A stretch of DNA of 64,000 bases from Planctomyces sp. Its GTDB lineage: Bacteria; Planctomycetota; Planctomycetia; Planctomycetales; Planctomycetaceae. The notes under the pieces are model-generated. The model was not told the origin of the DNA, did not search any database, and saw only the letters and a list, made by a program, of their open reading frames with translations. The DNA is taken from contig JAHBXW010000012.1 of assembly GCA_019636235.1 (NCBI GenBank), forward strand, positions 62,001 through 126,000, read 5' to 3'. Both the position numbers and the translations under genes were made by a program. How positions within the stretch are numbered: position 1 is the first letter of the stretch; each line of letters begins with the position of its first letter. Positions 42,973-53,741 of this stretch are shown piece by piece.

Positions 42973-45018
42973 TCACTGGCGCGTCTGGCCGCCAGGCGTC
43001 CGCTTTGCGGGAGGCGACGGCGGGGCGGCAGCCGGAGCCGCCGACTCGGCGGACGGCAGGCCGGTCGGCAGGGCGCCGGCCTTGAGCACAACCATCCCCA
43101 GGGGAGGCAGCGTCAACTGGACGCTCTGATAGCGCCCGTGCGAGGGGATCGGCTCGGCCTCGACTCCGCCGCCGTTGCCGACGTCTTCGCCGCCGTACAG
43201 CCGCGCGTCGCTGTTCATGATCTCGGCGTAGAATCCCGGCGACGGCACGCCGATCCGGTAGTGCTTCCGAGGCACCGGAGTCATGTTCAGCACGATCACC
43301 AGCTCTTCGCTGCGGTCCGCTGAGAACCGGCAGAACACGTACACGCTGTTGCCGGCATCGTCCGCGCCGATCCATTCGAACCCGTCGGACGCGAAGTCGC
43401 GCTCGTGCAGCGCGGGCTGCGACTTCACCAGCTTGTTCAGGTCCCGCACGAAGTTCTGCACCCCCTGGTGCCGGGGATACTGCAACAACTGCCAGTCGAG
43501 CTGCGAATCGTGGTTCCACTCGCTCCAGGGCGCCAGCTCGTTCCCCATGAACAGCAGCGTCTTCCCGGGCATCGTGAACTGATAGCCGAACAACAGCCTC
43601 AGATTCGCGAACTTCTGCCAGTCGTCGTTCGGCATTTGCCGCAACAGCGATCCCTTGCCGTGCACGACTTCATCGTGCGACAGCGGCAGCAGAAAGTTCT
43701 CGGTGAAAGCGTAGACCATCCGGAACGACAGCTCGTTCTGGTAGTGCTTGCGGTAGACCGGATCGCGCCGCAGATACCGCAGCGTGTCGTTCATCCAGCC
43801 CATGTCCCACTTGCCGCTGAACCCCAGTCCGCCGTCGTACACGGGGCGCGACACCCCCGGCCACGCCGTCGACTCCTCGGCGATCATCAGCACGCCGGGG
43901 AACTCGCCGTGCATGACGGTGTTGAGGTCCTTCAGAAACTGGATCGCCTCCAGATTCTCACGGCCGCCGAACGGGTTCGGCACCCATTCCCCGTAATTCC
44001 GCGAGTAGTCCAGGTACAGCATCGACGCCACGGCATCCACACGCAGCCCGTCGATGTGATAGACGTCGCACCAGAACCGCGCGCTCGACAGCAGAAAGCT
44101 GCGGACCTCGTTCCGGCCGTAATTGAAAATGTACGTGTTCCAGTCGGGATGGAACCCCTGCCGCATATCCTCGTGCTCGTACAGCGCGGTGCCGTCGAAC
44201 CGGCCCAGGCCGTGGGCGTCCGTCGGAAAATGCCCCGGCACCCAGTCGATGAGGACGCCCAGCCCCGCGTTGTGGCAGGCGTCGACGAACTTCTGAAAGT
44301 CCTCCGGCGAACCGAACCGGCTCGTCGGCGCGAAGTACCCCGTCGGCTGGTAGCCCCACGAGCCATCGAACGGGAACTCGGTGATGGGCATCAACTGCAG
44401 ATGCGTGAACCCCATGTCGAGCGCATAGGGAATCAGCATTTCCGCGAGTTCGCCATAGGTGTGGTAGCGGCGATTGTCCCAGGGGCGGCGCCAGCTGCCC
44501 AGGTGGACCTCGTACATGCTGACGGGCTTCGACGACCAGTCGTATTCCCGGCGGCGCTCCATCCAGTCCGCGTCCGTCCAGCGGAAGCCCGAGTGCTCGT
44601 AGACGATGCTCGCTGTTTTCGGAGGGACCTCGGCGGCGAAGGCGAACGGATCGCACTTTTCCAGCAGCGTCCCTTCCTGCGACCGGATGCTGTATTTGTA
44701 ATGGTCGCCCACGCCGACGCCGGGGACGAAGCCCCACCACACGCCAGCATCGCTCGAATTCAAATAGAACGAGCCGTGCTGCCAGTAGTTGAAGTCGCCG
44801 ACGACGCAGACTTCGCGGGCGTTGGGGGCCCAGACGGAGAACCACGTGCCGGGGCGCCCTTCATGGATCGCCGGATGTGCGCCTTGGGTTCGATACATCG
44901 TGCAGTTGACGCCCCGTGCGAGTGCGGCCGCATCCCGGACGCCGCTCCATCCCGTGCGCAGCACGGTGACAGACGGCGGCGCATCCGCCGGCGGCGGCGC
45001 GGAGGGGAAACCAGCCAT
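42973..45018 (-). CDS. glgB: 1,4-alpha-glucan (glycogen) branching enzyme
   Basis: Makes alpha-1,6 branches in glycogen. The 681-residue protein has an N-terminal CBM48-like module (about 55-140; [17 protein letters not shown]), a GH13 barrel with catalytic nucleophile Asp 328 ([13 protein letters not shown]), acid/base Glu about 381 ([13 protein letters not shown]) and transition-state Asp about 449 ([12 protein letters not shown]), and a C-terminal beta domain (about 570-660). All catalytic residues are present. It stands alone; other glycogen genes are not seen. A hairpin follows its stop, and the tagaturonate epimerase-like gene is divergent. Confidence 0.94.
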   Translation of the reverse strand: MAGFPSAPPPADAPPSVTVLRTGWSGVRDAAALARGVNCTMYRTQGAHPAIHEGRPGTWFSVWAPNAREVCVVGDFNYWQHGSFYLNSSDAGVWWGFVPGVGVGDHYKYSIRSQEGTLLEKCDPFAFAAEVPPKTASIVYEHSGFRWTDADWMERRREYDWSSKPVSMYEVHLGSWRRPWDNRRYHTYGELAEMLIPYALDMGFTHLQLMPITEFPFDGSWGYQPTGYFAPTSRFGSPEDFQKFVDACHNAGLGVLIDWVPGHFPTDAHGLGRFDGTALYEHEDMRQGFHPDWNTYIFNYGRNEVRSFLLSSARFWCDVYHIDGLRVDAVASMLYLDYSRNYGEWVPNPFGGRENLEAIQFLKDLNTVMHGEFPGVLMIAEESTAWPGVSRPVYDGGLGFSGKWDMGWMNDTLRYLRRDPVYRKHYQNELSFRMVYAFTENFLLPLSHDEVVHGKGSLLRQMPNDDWQKFANLRLLFGYQFTMPGKTLLFMGNELAPWSEWNHDSQLDWQLLQYPRHQGVQNFVRDLNKLVKSQPALHERDFASDGFEWIGADDAGNSVYVFCRFSADRSEELVIVLNMTPVPRKHYRIGVPSPGFYAEIMNSDARLYGGEDVGNGGGVEAEPIPSHGRYQSVQLTLPPLGMVVLKAGALPTGLPSAESAAPAAAPPSPPAKRTPGGQTRQ

Positions 45019-45445
45019 CTCTGGATGTCACGCGTTGCCGCGTTCCGAGCCGGGAGGCGGACGGCCGGGCCGCGAGGGTGGGTTCAATCCGTGTCCTGGC
45101 CGGGGCAGCCGCCCGTCCGGACCGCCATTCCCCTGACGCAACGCACATGGATCGCAAAAATCCGCTGGATCGTAATGCCTCACCCGCCCCTGAACAACAG
45201 CCTCTTCGGGAAGCCGCTCCCCGATTCCCACACGCCCCGCGGGACGCAACGTTCACGGCGACTGGACAGCCTGGGCAAATCCCGCCGACGAGCGGCACAG
45301 CACGGTGGGACCTCATCCGCCGCTCGTCTAAGCTGCCGATCCCGAGCCGTCAGTCGTTCACAGGATTCTGTCGACGCGATTCGGCTCCGACCGCACAACA
45401 CATTCCCGCCGGCTCCGCCGTCGCCCATCGCCCCACACCCCGCCC
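45019..45445. other. Divergent intergenic region between glgB and the epimerase gene
   Basis: About 430 bp that must hold both promoters. A plus-strand frame starting at ATG 45147 is open but runs out of frame through the epimerase gene and looks like a shadow. I see no clear repeat or hairpin. Confidence 0.45.
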
Positions 45446-46720
<1,275 letters not shown>

Positions 46721-46734
46721 CTCGCCACCGCGGG

Positions 46735-47769
46735 CTACGCCGAGCGGGCCGCGGCGCGAAGTTCCATTTCCGCCGCGATCAGACAGCCTCGCACGAGAGT
46801 GAACTCGGATGATCGGCCGACCCGCACCTCGCCCAGAGTGACGGGAATTTCCGCCCTCCGCAACGCCTCGGCCGCCAACCGCTCGAAGCCCGTCATCCGC
46901 GCCGGCCCGCCTCCGGTCACCAGCGTCAGGGGTTCGCTGACATCCAGCCGCGTCCCGGCGTCCCGCATCTGCTGCGCGAAGCTCCGGCAGGCCGAGTTCA
47001 GCCACTCGCGGAACAGGCTCGACAGCAACTCCTCGTCCGGCGTCCGCGGCGCGGCGAGATTGATCGGCTCGGCCATCCGCCAGCGGGCCACCGCCGCCAG
47101 GTCGAGGTATCGATTCCCCGAGCGGTCGAACAGGAAGCAGCCCCGGCTCCTCGCGAACGCTTCATCGATCTGATCGCTGCCCCGTCGCACCGTGCCTTCG
47201 AACAGCGGCCGTCCGTTGAGCGCGATGGCCATCGATGTCGCCGCCGAACCGGCCACAAACCCAATCCCGGTGAACCCCTGATCCTCCAGCTCGGCCAGCA
47301 CGCAGGCCCGCCCCGCATGCACGGCCAGCGCCCGGTAGCCACGCAGCGCCAGCAGCCGCTGCAGGAAGCTGAACAACGCATCGCCCGCCGGATTCAGGCT
47401 GCCCGGATTCGCCGGGATGATGACCCCCGCCGTCGTCGCCCGGATGCCCTGCTGCGGAATCAGCGCTTCGATCAGCGTGGCGGCGATCTGCCGTCCCAGC
47501 GGATCGTGTTCCGTCAGCCGCCCGCCGGGCAACACCGGCGCCAGCGGCAGTTTGAGCGCCTGCGCCAGCTCCACGGCATGCGCCCCGACGACGACGTAGC
47601 TGTCCTCGCAGGCCGAGAACGGCACGCACAATTGTTCCAGCAGCCGCCGCTCGGCCGGTTCCATCGGCAGCGTCAGGTACACGGCCGGAGTCTGCCGCCC
47701 GCGCAGCGCGGGTCCGATGCGATGCAGCGATCGCAATCCGCTGGAGCCGATGTCGAGCGCCAGGCTCAT
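46735..47769 (-). CDS. Actin-like / HSP70-fold ATPase of unknown role
   Basis: A 344-residue protein with the actin/Hsp70/sugar-kinase nucleotide fold. The phosphate-1 loop is LALDIGSSGLRSL at the N-terminus, the phosphate-2 region reads GIGFVAGSAATSMAIALNG (about 170-188), and the adenosine motif is LVTGGGPARMTGFERLAAEAL (about 283-303). It resembles MreB and FtsA relatives, but MreB itself is excluded by low similarity. The start overlaps the SLBB gene's stop by 4 nt (ATGA), so it is co-translated with an envelope protein and may act with it in cell-shape or polymer export (inference). Confidence 0.72.
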   Translation of the reverse strand: MSLALDIGSSGLRSLHRIGPALRGRQTPAVYLTLPMEPAERRLLEQLCVPFSACEDSYVVVGAHAVELAQALKLPLAPVLPGGRLTEHDPLGRQIAATLIEALIPQQGIRATTAGVIIPANPGSLNPAGDALFSFLQRLLALRGYRALAVHAGRACVLAELEDQGFTGIGFVAGSAATSMAIALNGRPLFEGTVRRGSDQIDEAFARSRGCFLFDRSGNRYLDLAAVARWRMAEPINLAAPRTPDEELLSSLFREWLNSACRSFAQQMRDAGTRLDVSEPLTLVTGGGPARMTGFERLAAEALRRAEIPVTLGEVRVGRSSEFTLVRGCLIAAEMELRAAARSA

Positions 47770-49556
47770 CGTCGCCCCTCTCGATCCATTGCGATCAGGA
47801 CGCGTTCCAGAAGCCCCTCGTTCTTCGAACGCGGCGTCACGCCCGTCACCGGCTGCCGCTCGTTTGCGTCGGCGGATGCGACCGGCGTCTCAGCCGTCGC
47901 GACGACGGCCAGGGGCGCTTCCGCCGCCTTCGGCGCGGCGAAGTGCGGTCCCGCCAGGGGCTGCGCCGCGTGCACAATCAGCCGCGCCTGGCCGACGGCC
48001 TTGCCGTAGAACTGCAATCGTTCCGGCAGTTGCAGCGGCTCTTCGATGATCGGCAGCCGATTGTCGACCAGGTCCTCAAACGCTTCCGCATCTGCGGCCG
48101 CCGTCTCCGCCACAATGTCGCGATCCTCCGCTGGCTTGCCAGCTGCCCGACGGGGAACCCGCAGCCGCACCAGAGAAACCAGCCAGACCCCCGCGATCGC
48201 CATTCCCAGCGACCCCGCCATCAGCATCGCGAACGCCGACATCACTGACGTGGACTCAACCGCCGCCCCCGCCGCGACGTCCAACCTCAGGGCGTCCAGG
48301 CCGCCCGCAACGGCGGTTTCCCGTTCCGCGTCAGCGCTCATCCCGAATGTCGCAGCGTCCCGCGTTGCTTCCGTCCCCTGGGAAGCGACTGCAGTCTCCA
48401 CTGAGGCCTGCACGCTGGTCGGCGCCGCGACCGGCGCGATCATCGATTCCTCGCTGCTGACTGTCGCAGGTCCGACTGCCGGAGTTTCGGCGTCGCCAAC
48501 CGGCGCCGACTCCCGGGTCGCCAGCGGGTCGAGAATTGTTTCCGCCGCCTCGTCGCGGTTCAGCGATTCGTTGTCGCCCGGCGCGACGAAAGGCCCCGAG
48601 GTGAACGACGGCGGCAGAAACTCGCGGACGTTGAACGCGCCTTCGGGCGCCGCGACCAAGCCCGTCGGCACCGCGTGCTCGTGCTGCGGATGGATCGTCG
48701 GGAGATCGGTCGTCGCCCATTCGTCGAGAAACGCCGACCGCGGTTCCTGCGTCGTTGTCAGCGGAGCCGGTTGATCCGGAGTTTCAAATCGATAGACCGC
48801 CTGCAGCCCGCATGTTTCATCGAGTGCGGGACGGTTCACGAGCGTCGCGTCCAGGAACACGACGTCTCCCGCCTGCAATCGGACGTCGCCCGTCTGCCGC
48901 GATCCGGACTGCGCGCGTCCTTCCCGCCTCCAGTCGGCAAAGCACGTCCGGGCCGTCGTGAGGAGTTCCTCCGGCTGCTTCCAGCGGCGAAGCGTCTGGC
49001 GCAGAGACGACTCGGACTTTGAAATTCTGGCGATGACAGGGTGATCGAGCAGTCCCAGGACCGCGACTTCAAATTCCGAGTCCGGGAGTTCCGCGCCATG
49101 CTGCAGAGCGCGGGTCGACTGCGGCGGTCGGACGACGACGACGTCGCCGGCCCACAGCCGTTCATCCGCCGCCGAGCCCAGGCTGGTCCAGACGATCGTC
49201 TGTCCCTGCCGGTAGATGCAGATGCCGCCGATTTCGGAGGTCTTCAATCCGCCGGCTCTCTCAATCGCCTCGCCGATCCGGGGCGACACCGACATGTCGA
49301 TCTCGCAGGCCAACGGCTGATCGACGTGCCCCAGGACGGCGACGAACGGCTCCGGCGCGGGTCGGCGCGAAAACTGGTTCGGTCCCCGCAACGATCGCGC
49401 AGCCGCATCGGCGTTCCGCGCTGCTGCCCGCCGGTCCACGCCGCCCCGCTCCTGAGCGGCGACCGGCCCGGACCACGCCGCAGCCACGACGCACAGCCCC
49501 CACGCGCAGGGCGCGAGGCCGGCGGAATTCCATTGGCGGGCGAATGCGAACTTCAC
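47766..49556 (-). CDS. SLBB-domain membrane protein
   Basis: A 596-residue protein starting GTG. Signal peptide or N-terminal anchor through about residue 35 (LAPCAWGLCVVAAAWSGPVAA). Two SLBB-like domains follow: about 69-145 (VAVLGHVDQPLACEID, AGGLKTSEIGGICIYR) and about 165-245 (VAVLGLLDHPVIARIS). Then a long low-complexity Ala/Thr/Glu-rich region, one span near 435-460, and a cytoplasmic tail. SLBB domains occur in polysaccharide exporters of the Wza type, but this protein is not a Wza. It is coupled to an actin-like ATPase gene by 4-nt overlap. Confidence 0.72.
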   Translation of the reverse strand: MKFAFARQWNSAGLAPCAWGLCVVAAAWSGPVAAQERGGVDRRAAARNADAAARSLRGPNQFSRRPAPEPFVAVLGHVDQPLACEIDMSVSPRIGEAIERAGGLKTSEIGGICIYRQGQTIVWTSLGSAADERLWAGDVVVVRPPQSTRALQHGAELPDSEFEVAVLGLLDHPVIARISKSESSLRQTLRRWKQPEELLTTARTCFADWRREGRAQSGSRQTGDVRLQAGDVVFLDATLVNRPALDETCGLQAVYRFETPDQPAPLTTTQEPRSAFLDEWATTDLPTIHPQHEHAVPTGLVAAPEGAFNVREFLPPSFTSGPFVAPGDNESLNRDEAAETILDPLATRESAPVGDAETPAVGPATVSSEESMIAPVAAPTSVQASVETAVASQGTEATRDAATFGMSADAERETAVAGGLDALRLDVAAGAAVESTSVMSAFAMLMAGSLGMAIAGVWLVSLVRLRVPRRAAGKPAEDRDIVAETAAADAEAFEDLVDNRLPIIEEPLQLPERLQFYGKAVGQARLIVHAAQPLAGPHFAAPKAAEAPLAVVATAETPVASADANERQPVTGVTPRSKNEGLLERVLIAMDREGRR

Positions 49557-49867
49557 GGACGTCGCGCGCTCCCTCGTCGCTACAACCGGAACAGTCGCTC
49601 CATCTTCCGCGCAGGCGGCGATCCGCTGCGCAGCGGCAGTGTCGTGATCGGCAGGCTCGGCAAATCGGAATCAGCAAATCAGCAGTCCACCCCGGCATTC
49701 GGCCAGTCCTCGACCGCAGCCAGCCGAGTTGGATGACAGAGTTTGCGAACGGGCCGGTGCGCCCCAGGATCTGCACCCTCGAGAACGCGCATTGTCTGCC
49801 GATCCCCGAACCAGGAGTTTTGAAGGACCGCTCAGCGCCTTGTGAGTCTCCCCCCGGGAGTCCGCCG

Positions 49868-50797
49868 ATGACGACGATCCTCACCCTGACCGATGACGAC
49901 GCACTCCGCGCCTGGCTGATCTCCAGCCTGACGCGTCACGGCGCCAGCCATGTGATCGCCGTGTCGGGCGTTCACGAGGCCCTGGATCGCCTCGATCTGC
50001 ACCCCGTCGACCTGCTGCTGGTCGACGGCCGGACGTGCGGAGCCGATCCGATTCTGGAGACGATTCTCGCCCATGTCGCCCGGAGGTTCCCCGTCCTCGT
50101 GGCCAGCCCGGACGCCACGGCGCCGGCCGCCTGTCAACAGCTGACGCTGCCCTGTTCGCCGACGCAGCTGGCGGTCGCCGTGCGGGAATGCCTGGACCAG
50201 GGGCCGTCCGTTTCGCGCCGCGCGTTCGCCGCCGGGAGCACGCGCTGTTCGCTGGAAATCGAGCTGAACAACGACCGTCGCCGCGTGCCGCCGCTGGTGG
50301 CGCTGCTGCTGGAACAGGCGCAGCCGCTGGGCTGGCTGCCGGAGTCCCAGGAGACTCGCGTTCAGATCGCCCTCGAAGAGGCCCTGCTGAATGCCGTCGT
50401 GCACGGCAATCTGGAGGTCTGCTCGCGGCTGCGCGAGTTCGAGGACGGCCGCTTTGAAGAACAGATCGCCTGCCGGCTGCGCGAGGCGCGCTTCGCGCGT
50501 CGCCGGGTCCGCATCCGCATGCAGGGGAACGAACATGAAGTCCGCTGGACGATCCGGGACGAAGGTCCCGGTTTCGACGTCGGACGGCTGCCGGACCCGC
50601 GCTGCGCGGACCGCATCGGACTGGCGAGCGGCCGGGGCGTGCTCCTGATGCGGTCCTTTATGGACGAAGTCACGTACAACGCCCGCGGCAACGAAGTGGT
50701 GCTCGTCAAACGGAACGCGGGCAGCGACCCGTTGGAACAGGCCGCGCCCGCGTGTCGCGAATTGTTGTCCGCCGTCGGCGCTGGCTGCAGCGATTGA
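49868..50797 (+). CDS. Degenerate receiver domain fused to an RsbW-like ATPase domain
   Basis: A 309-residue paralogue of the protein at 40826-41749. Here the ATPase half is intact: N-box Asn 175 after Glu 170/171 (ALEEALLNAVVHGN), DEGPGF motif with Asp 231, and GRGVLLM. The receiver half (1-112) keeps Asp 53 (LLLVDGRTCG) and an acidic start, but the conserved Lys is missing (LTLPCSPTQL). It may be an anti-sigma-type kinase with an altered input. GGGAG 7 nt before ATG 49868 supports the start. No sigma or STAS gene adjoins; the STAS gene is 18 kb away. Convergent, 20 bp, with the OmpA gene. Confidence 0.82.
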   Translation: MTTILTLTDDDALRAWLISSLTRHGASHVIAVSGVHEALDRLDLHPVDLLLVDGRTCGADPILETILAHVARRFPVLVASPDATAPAACQQLTLPCSPTQLAVAVRECLDQGPSVSRRAFAAGSTRCSLEIELNNDRRRVPPLVALLLEQAQPLGWLPESQETRVQIALEEALLNAVVHGNLEVCSRLREFEDGRFEEQIACRLREARFARRRVRIRMQGNEHEVRWTIRDEGPGFDVGRLPDPRCADRIGLASGRGVLLMRSFMDEVTYNARGNEVVLVKRNAGSDPLEQAAPACRELLSAVGAGCSD

Positions 50798-50817
50798 GCC
50801 TTGCCGGACCAGAGCGC

Positions 50818-51630
50818 TCAGCGACGCGTGCCGGGATCCCAGCCCGCGATCGTCGCGTCCGGCGCCAGGACGAAGATCTCGACCCGACGATTCTGCTGAC
50901 GCGACGTCGCATCGACGTTCGCGGCCGTCTGCTGGAACATGCTGTAGCCGGCGGCGCCCATGCGCTGTTCGTCGATGCCCAGTTTGGCGAGCGTCTTGAC
51001 GACGGCCGTCGCCCGGTGGACCGACAGGTCCCAGTTGGTCTGATGCGCCGCCCGCGTCGCCGCCTTGACGATCGGCTGATCGTCCGTGTGCCCGACCACC
51101 AGCACGTGAAACTGCCGGGCGTCCGGATCGTTCATGATGCGGCTGAATTCCTGCAGCAGCGTCCGGCCCTTGTCGCGGACCTCATCGCTGCCCGTGGCGA
51201 ACAGCAGATCGCCATTGAACCGGCTGACGCCCGTCGTGGGATCGAACTCGAACTCGGGATACTTGCGGGCCAGTTCCTCGAACTTCCGGCTGGCCGCGCC
51301 GCCCAGGGGATTCTCGCCCGGCTTCAGACCGGTCAGCAGGCTCTTGTACTGGTCATGCAGCTGCGAACGCTCGCTGGCGAGATTGGCGATCCGCTGATTC
51401 GCGACGTCGAGATTGGCGGCCAGCTGCTGGTTTTCGGCGGAAAGCTGGCCGGCGAGCATTTGCGCTTCGCCGAGCTGGCCGGCGAGGGCCTGGCTTTGCT
51501 GATAGATCTGCATCGTTTGATGCTGCGCCGCACGCAGGCGGTGCCGCTGCCCGCCGCAGCCGGACAGGCTGCAGCCAGCGGCGACGATCAGGGTCCACGC
51601 CAGGGGACGGGAAACGACGGGTGGCAGCAT
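50818..51630 (-). CDS. OmpA-family lipoprotein with coiled coil
   Basis: A 270-residue exported lipoprotein. The lipobox LSGC gives Cys 25 as the acylated residue. A helical coiled coil (about 35-105, Gln/Ala/Leu heptads) precedes an OmpA/MotB peptidoglycan-binding domain (about 140-260), with the conserved FATGSDEVRDKGR, VVGHTDDQPI and SRQQNRRVEIFV. It anchors the outer envelope to peptidoglycan. GGAG lies about 9 nt before the ATG. A candidate minus-strand promoter (CTGGCA, 18 bp, CTATAA) lies at 51788-51817. Confidence 0.88.
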   Translation of the reverse strand: MLPPVVSRPLAWTLIVAAGCSLSGCGGQRHRLRAAQHQTMQIYQQSQALAGQLGEAQMLAGQLSAENQQLAANLDVANQRIANLASERSQLHDQYKSLLTGLKPGENPLGGAASRKFEELARKYPEFEFDPTTGVSRFNGDLLFATGSDEVRDKGRTLLQEFSRIMNDPDARQFHVLVVGHTDDQPIVKAATRAAHQTNWDLSVHRATAVVKTLAKLGIDEQRMGAAGYSMFQQTAANVDATSRQQNRRVEIFVLAPDATIAGWDPGTRR

Positions 51631-52048
51631 GGGGATGATCTCCGCAGTGTGCCGAATGACACGTCGCGGCCCTCACGGGATGCGAGGCCGGCGACAGCGG
51701 GTCTGTGGGGTGGGACCTGTCGGCCCGCCAGAGGGGGTTGCGAGGACGCGGAAGCGCCCGACGCGGCGGCGGGTCGGAAGGTCCGGCTTATAGTGAGGCC
51801 ACTTTCGCCGCTGCCAGTGGAATCGCGGAGATTGCCTAAAGACCGGCAGGATTCGCCGACGGCCGACGCATCCCGCCCCGGCGACGCCGCAAACCGCGGC
51901 GGGACAACCCTCTGAGCGCGTCGCCTGCGGCCGGGATTGCCGTACAATGCCGTTCCGAGACAACCCGCACGGCCTGGCAGGCGAAGTCGGGCGTTTTCCC
52001 GGGCCGCCGCCCCGCCGCGGCCCTCCCAGCCTCCCAATCTGAGCACCC
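51631..52048. other. Divergent intergenic region with a candidate promoter for the OmpA gene
   Basis: About 420 bp between the OmpA-lipoprotein gene (minus) and the SDR gene (plus). On the minus strand CTGGCA (51817-51812) and CTATAA (51793-51788) are 18 bp apart, a possible sigma-70-type promoter. Nothing else is seen. Confidence 0.35.
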
Positions 52049-52831
52049 ATGCGGAATCTTCGAGTCCTCATCACCGGGGCATCGTCCGGAATCGGTCGCG
52101 AGCTGGCCGCCGAGTTCGCGGAACGGGGCGCGGATCTCGTCCTCGTCGCCCGCAGGCAAGATCGCCTTGAAGCGCTGGCCCGGGAGCTCGCCGCGCAGCA
52201 TGCGGTCCAGGCCGAGATCGTCACGGCCGACCTCTCGCGGGAGGAGGAGGTCCGCAACGTCTTTGAGGAGACGCAGCGCCGCGGGCTGACGATCGACGTG
52301 CTCGTGAACAACGCCGGATTCGGCGTCATGGACCGGTTCCAGAATGTGCCCACAGAACGGCTCCTGCAGATGATCGCGCTGAACGTCAGCGCGCTGACCC
52401 ATCTCACGCGACTGTTCCTGCCGGGCATGTTGGAGCGCAAGTCGGGACGGATCCTGAATCTGGCGTCGATCGCGGCGTTTCAGCCGGGGCCGAACGTCGC
52501 GGTCTACTTTGCGACGAAGGCCTATGTGCTGTCGCTCAGCGAGGCGCTCTGGCTGGAGCTGCGGCGGACGGGCGTGACCGTGACCTGCCTGGCGCCGGGG
52601 CCGACGCGAACGGATTTCGGCGCCGGGGCGGCCATGGAGCACACGCCGCTGTTCCGGATGTCGTCGATGGATGCCCGGGCCGTCGCCAAAGCGGGCGTCC
52701 GCGCGACGCTGGCCGGGAAGTCGCTGGTCGTGCCCGGGTTCGTCAACAAGGTGCTGACGCTGTCCGCGAAGATCTGGCCCCGGCGGTGGGTGCTGTGGGT
52801 CACGGGCCGGCTGCATCCGCTGAAGGATTGA
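52049..52831 (+). CDS. Short-chain dehydrogenase/reductase (classical SDR)
   Basis: A 260-residue NAD(P)-dependent oxidoreductase. TGASSGIG at 9-16 binds the cofactor, an Arg at about 35 in LVARR favours NADP, NNAG lies at 87-90, and the catalytic triad is Ser 140, Tyr 153 and Lys 157 (YFATK). The sequence LAPGPTRTDFG is typical of SDRs of the DltE/YqjQ group. The substrate is not predicted. Convergent with the PNP gene, 11 bp apart. Confidence 0.9.
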   Translation: MRNLRVLITGASSGIGRELAAEFAERGADLVLVARRQDRLEALARELAAQHAVQAEIVTADLSREEEVRNVFEETQRRGLTIDVLVNNAGFGVMDRFQNVPTERLLQMIALNVSALTHLTRLFLPGMLERKSGRILNLASIAAFQPGPNVAVYFATKAYVLSLSEALWLELRRTGVTVTCLAPGPTRTDFGAGAAMEHTPLFRMSSMDARAVAKAGVRATLAGKSLVVPGFVNKVLTLSAKIWPRRWVLWVTGRLHPLKD

Positions 52832-52842
52832 GGCCCCCCAAC

Positions 52843-53688
52843 TCAGCCGCGCGACTTCACGCGCTCCGCTTCATGCCGCAGCACGCCCGTCACGAGGGCC
52901 GTCAGCTTCGGCTCGGCGGCGTTCGCCACGGCGATGATCTCCTCGACGTTCGCCGGCCGCAGCGCGTCCGGCAGGCACATGTCGGTCACGATCGAAAAAC
53001 CGATCGTCCGGAGCCCCGCGTGCACCGCGGTGATCGCCTCGGGCACGGTCGACATGCCGACGACATCCGCGCCGATCCCTCGCAGAAACCGGTACTCCGC
53101 CCGCGTCTCCAGGTTGGGACCCGCGACGGCGACCAGCACGCCCCGGTGGCAGGCGATGTCCTCGCGCCGCGCCACGCGCAGCGCCTCCTCCCCCAATTCC
53201 TGATCATACGGCGCGCACATGTCCGGGAACCGCGGCCCCAAGCGATCGTCGTTGATCCCGATCAGCGGGTTGTCCCCCATCAGGTTGATGTGGTCGTCGA
53301 TGACCATCAGATCGCCCGTGCGATAGTAAGGATTCAGCCCCCCCACCGCGTTCGACACCACCAGCAGCTCGGCGCCCAGCGCCCGGAACACCCGCACGGG
53401 CAGCGTGATGGCCGACAACGGATACCCTTCGTACATGTGGAACCGGCCCTGCATCACCAGCACCGGCAGCCCTTCCAGCCGACCGCACACCAGCCGCCCC
53501 GCATGCCCGGTCGCGGTCGACTTCAGAAAGTTCGGAATGGCGTCGTACTCCAGAGACGCCTCGACCGTCATTCGGTCCACGAGCCCCCCCAGCCCCGTAC
53601 CCAGGATGATGCCCGCGTGCGGCGTCTCCCCCCATGCGCGCCGAATCGCGGCGCAGGCCTCCTCGATCTGTCCGTACAGATGCAGCAT
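52843..53688 (-). CDS. Purine-nucleoside phosphorylase (trimeric family)
   Basis: Cleaves inosine/guanosine with phosphate in purine salvage. The 281-residue protein has the family landmarks: phosphate loop GIILGTGLGGLVD, GHAGRLVCG, MQGRFHMYEGY, the SNAVGGLNP stretch and GPNLETRAEYR, plus purine-site DVVGMSTVPE. Length is normal for class I PNPs. It lies 53 bp downstream of gcvT on the same strand, so possibly co-transcribed. Confidence 0.93.
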   Translation of the reverse strand: MLHLYGQIEEACAAIRRAWGETPHAGIILGTGLGGLVDRMTVEASLEYDAIPNFLKSTATGHAGRLVCGRLEGLPVLVMQGRFHMYEGYPLSAITLPVRVFRALGAELLVVSNAVGGLNPYYRTGDLMVIDDHINLMGDNPLIGINDDRLGPRFPDMCAPYDQELGEEALRVARREDIACHRGVLVAVAGPNLETRAEYRFLRGIGADVVGMSTVPEAITAVHAGLRTIGFSIVTDMCLPDALRPANVEEIIAVANAAEPKLTALVTGVLRHEAERVKSRG

Positions 53689-53741
53689 CCTGGATGTCCC
53701 CTATCGATTTCGGACTGAGTGGCGCCGGGCGCCCGCCACGT

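Noticed and set aside
45147-45445. Small plus-strand gene before the epimerase
   Set aside because: The frame runs on through the epimerase gene out of frame, with Pro/Arg-rich translation and no family match.
49640-49700. 8-bp near-repeat CTGATTTG/CTGATTCC on the minus strand
   Set aside because: Only two partial units; not enough to call a repeat family.
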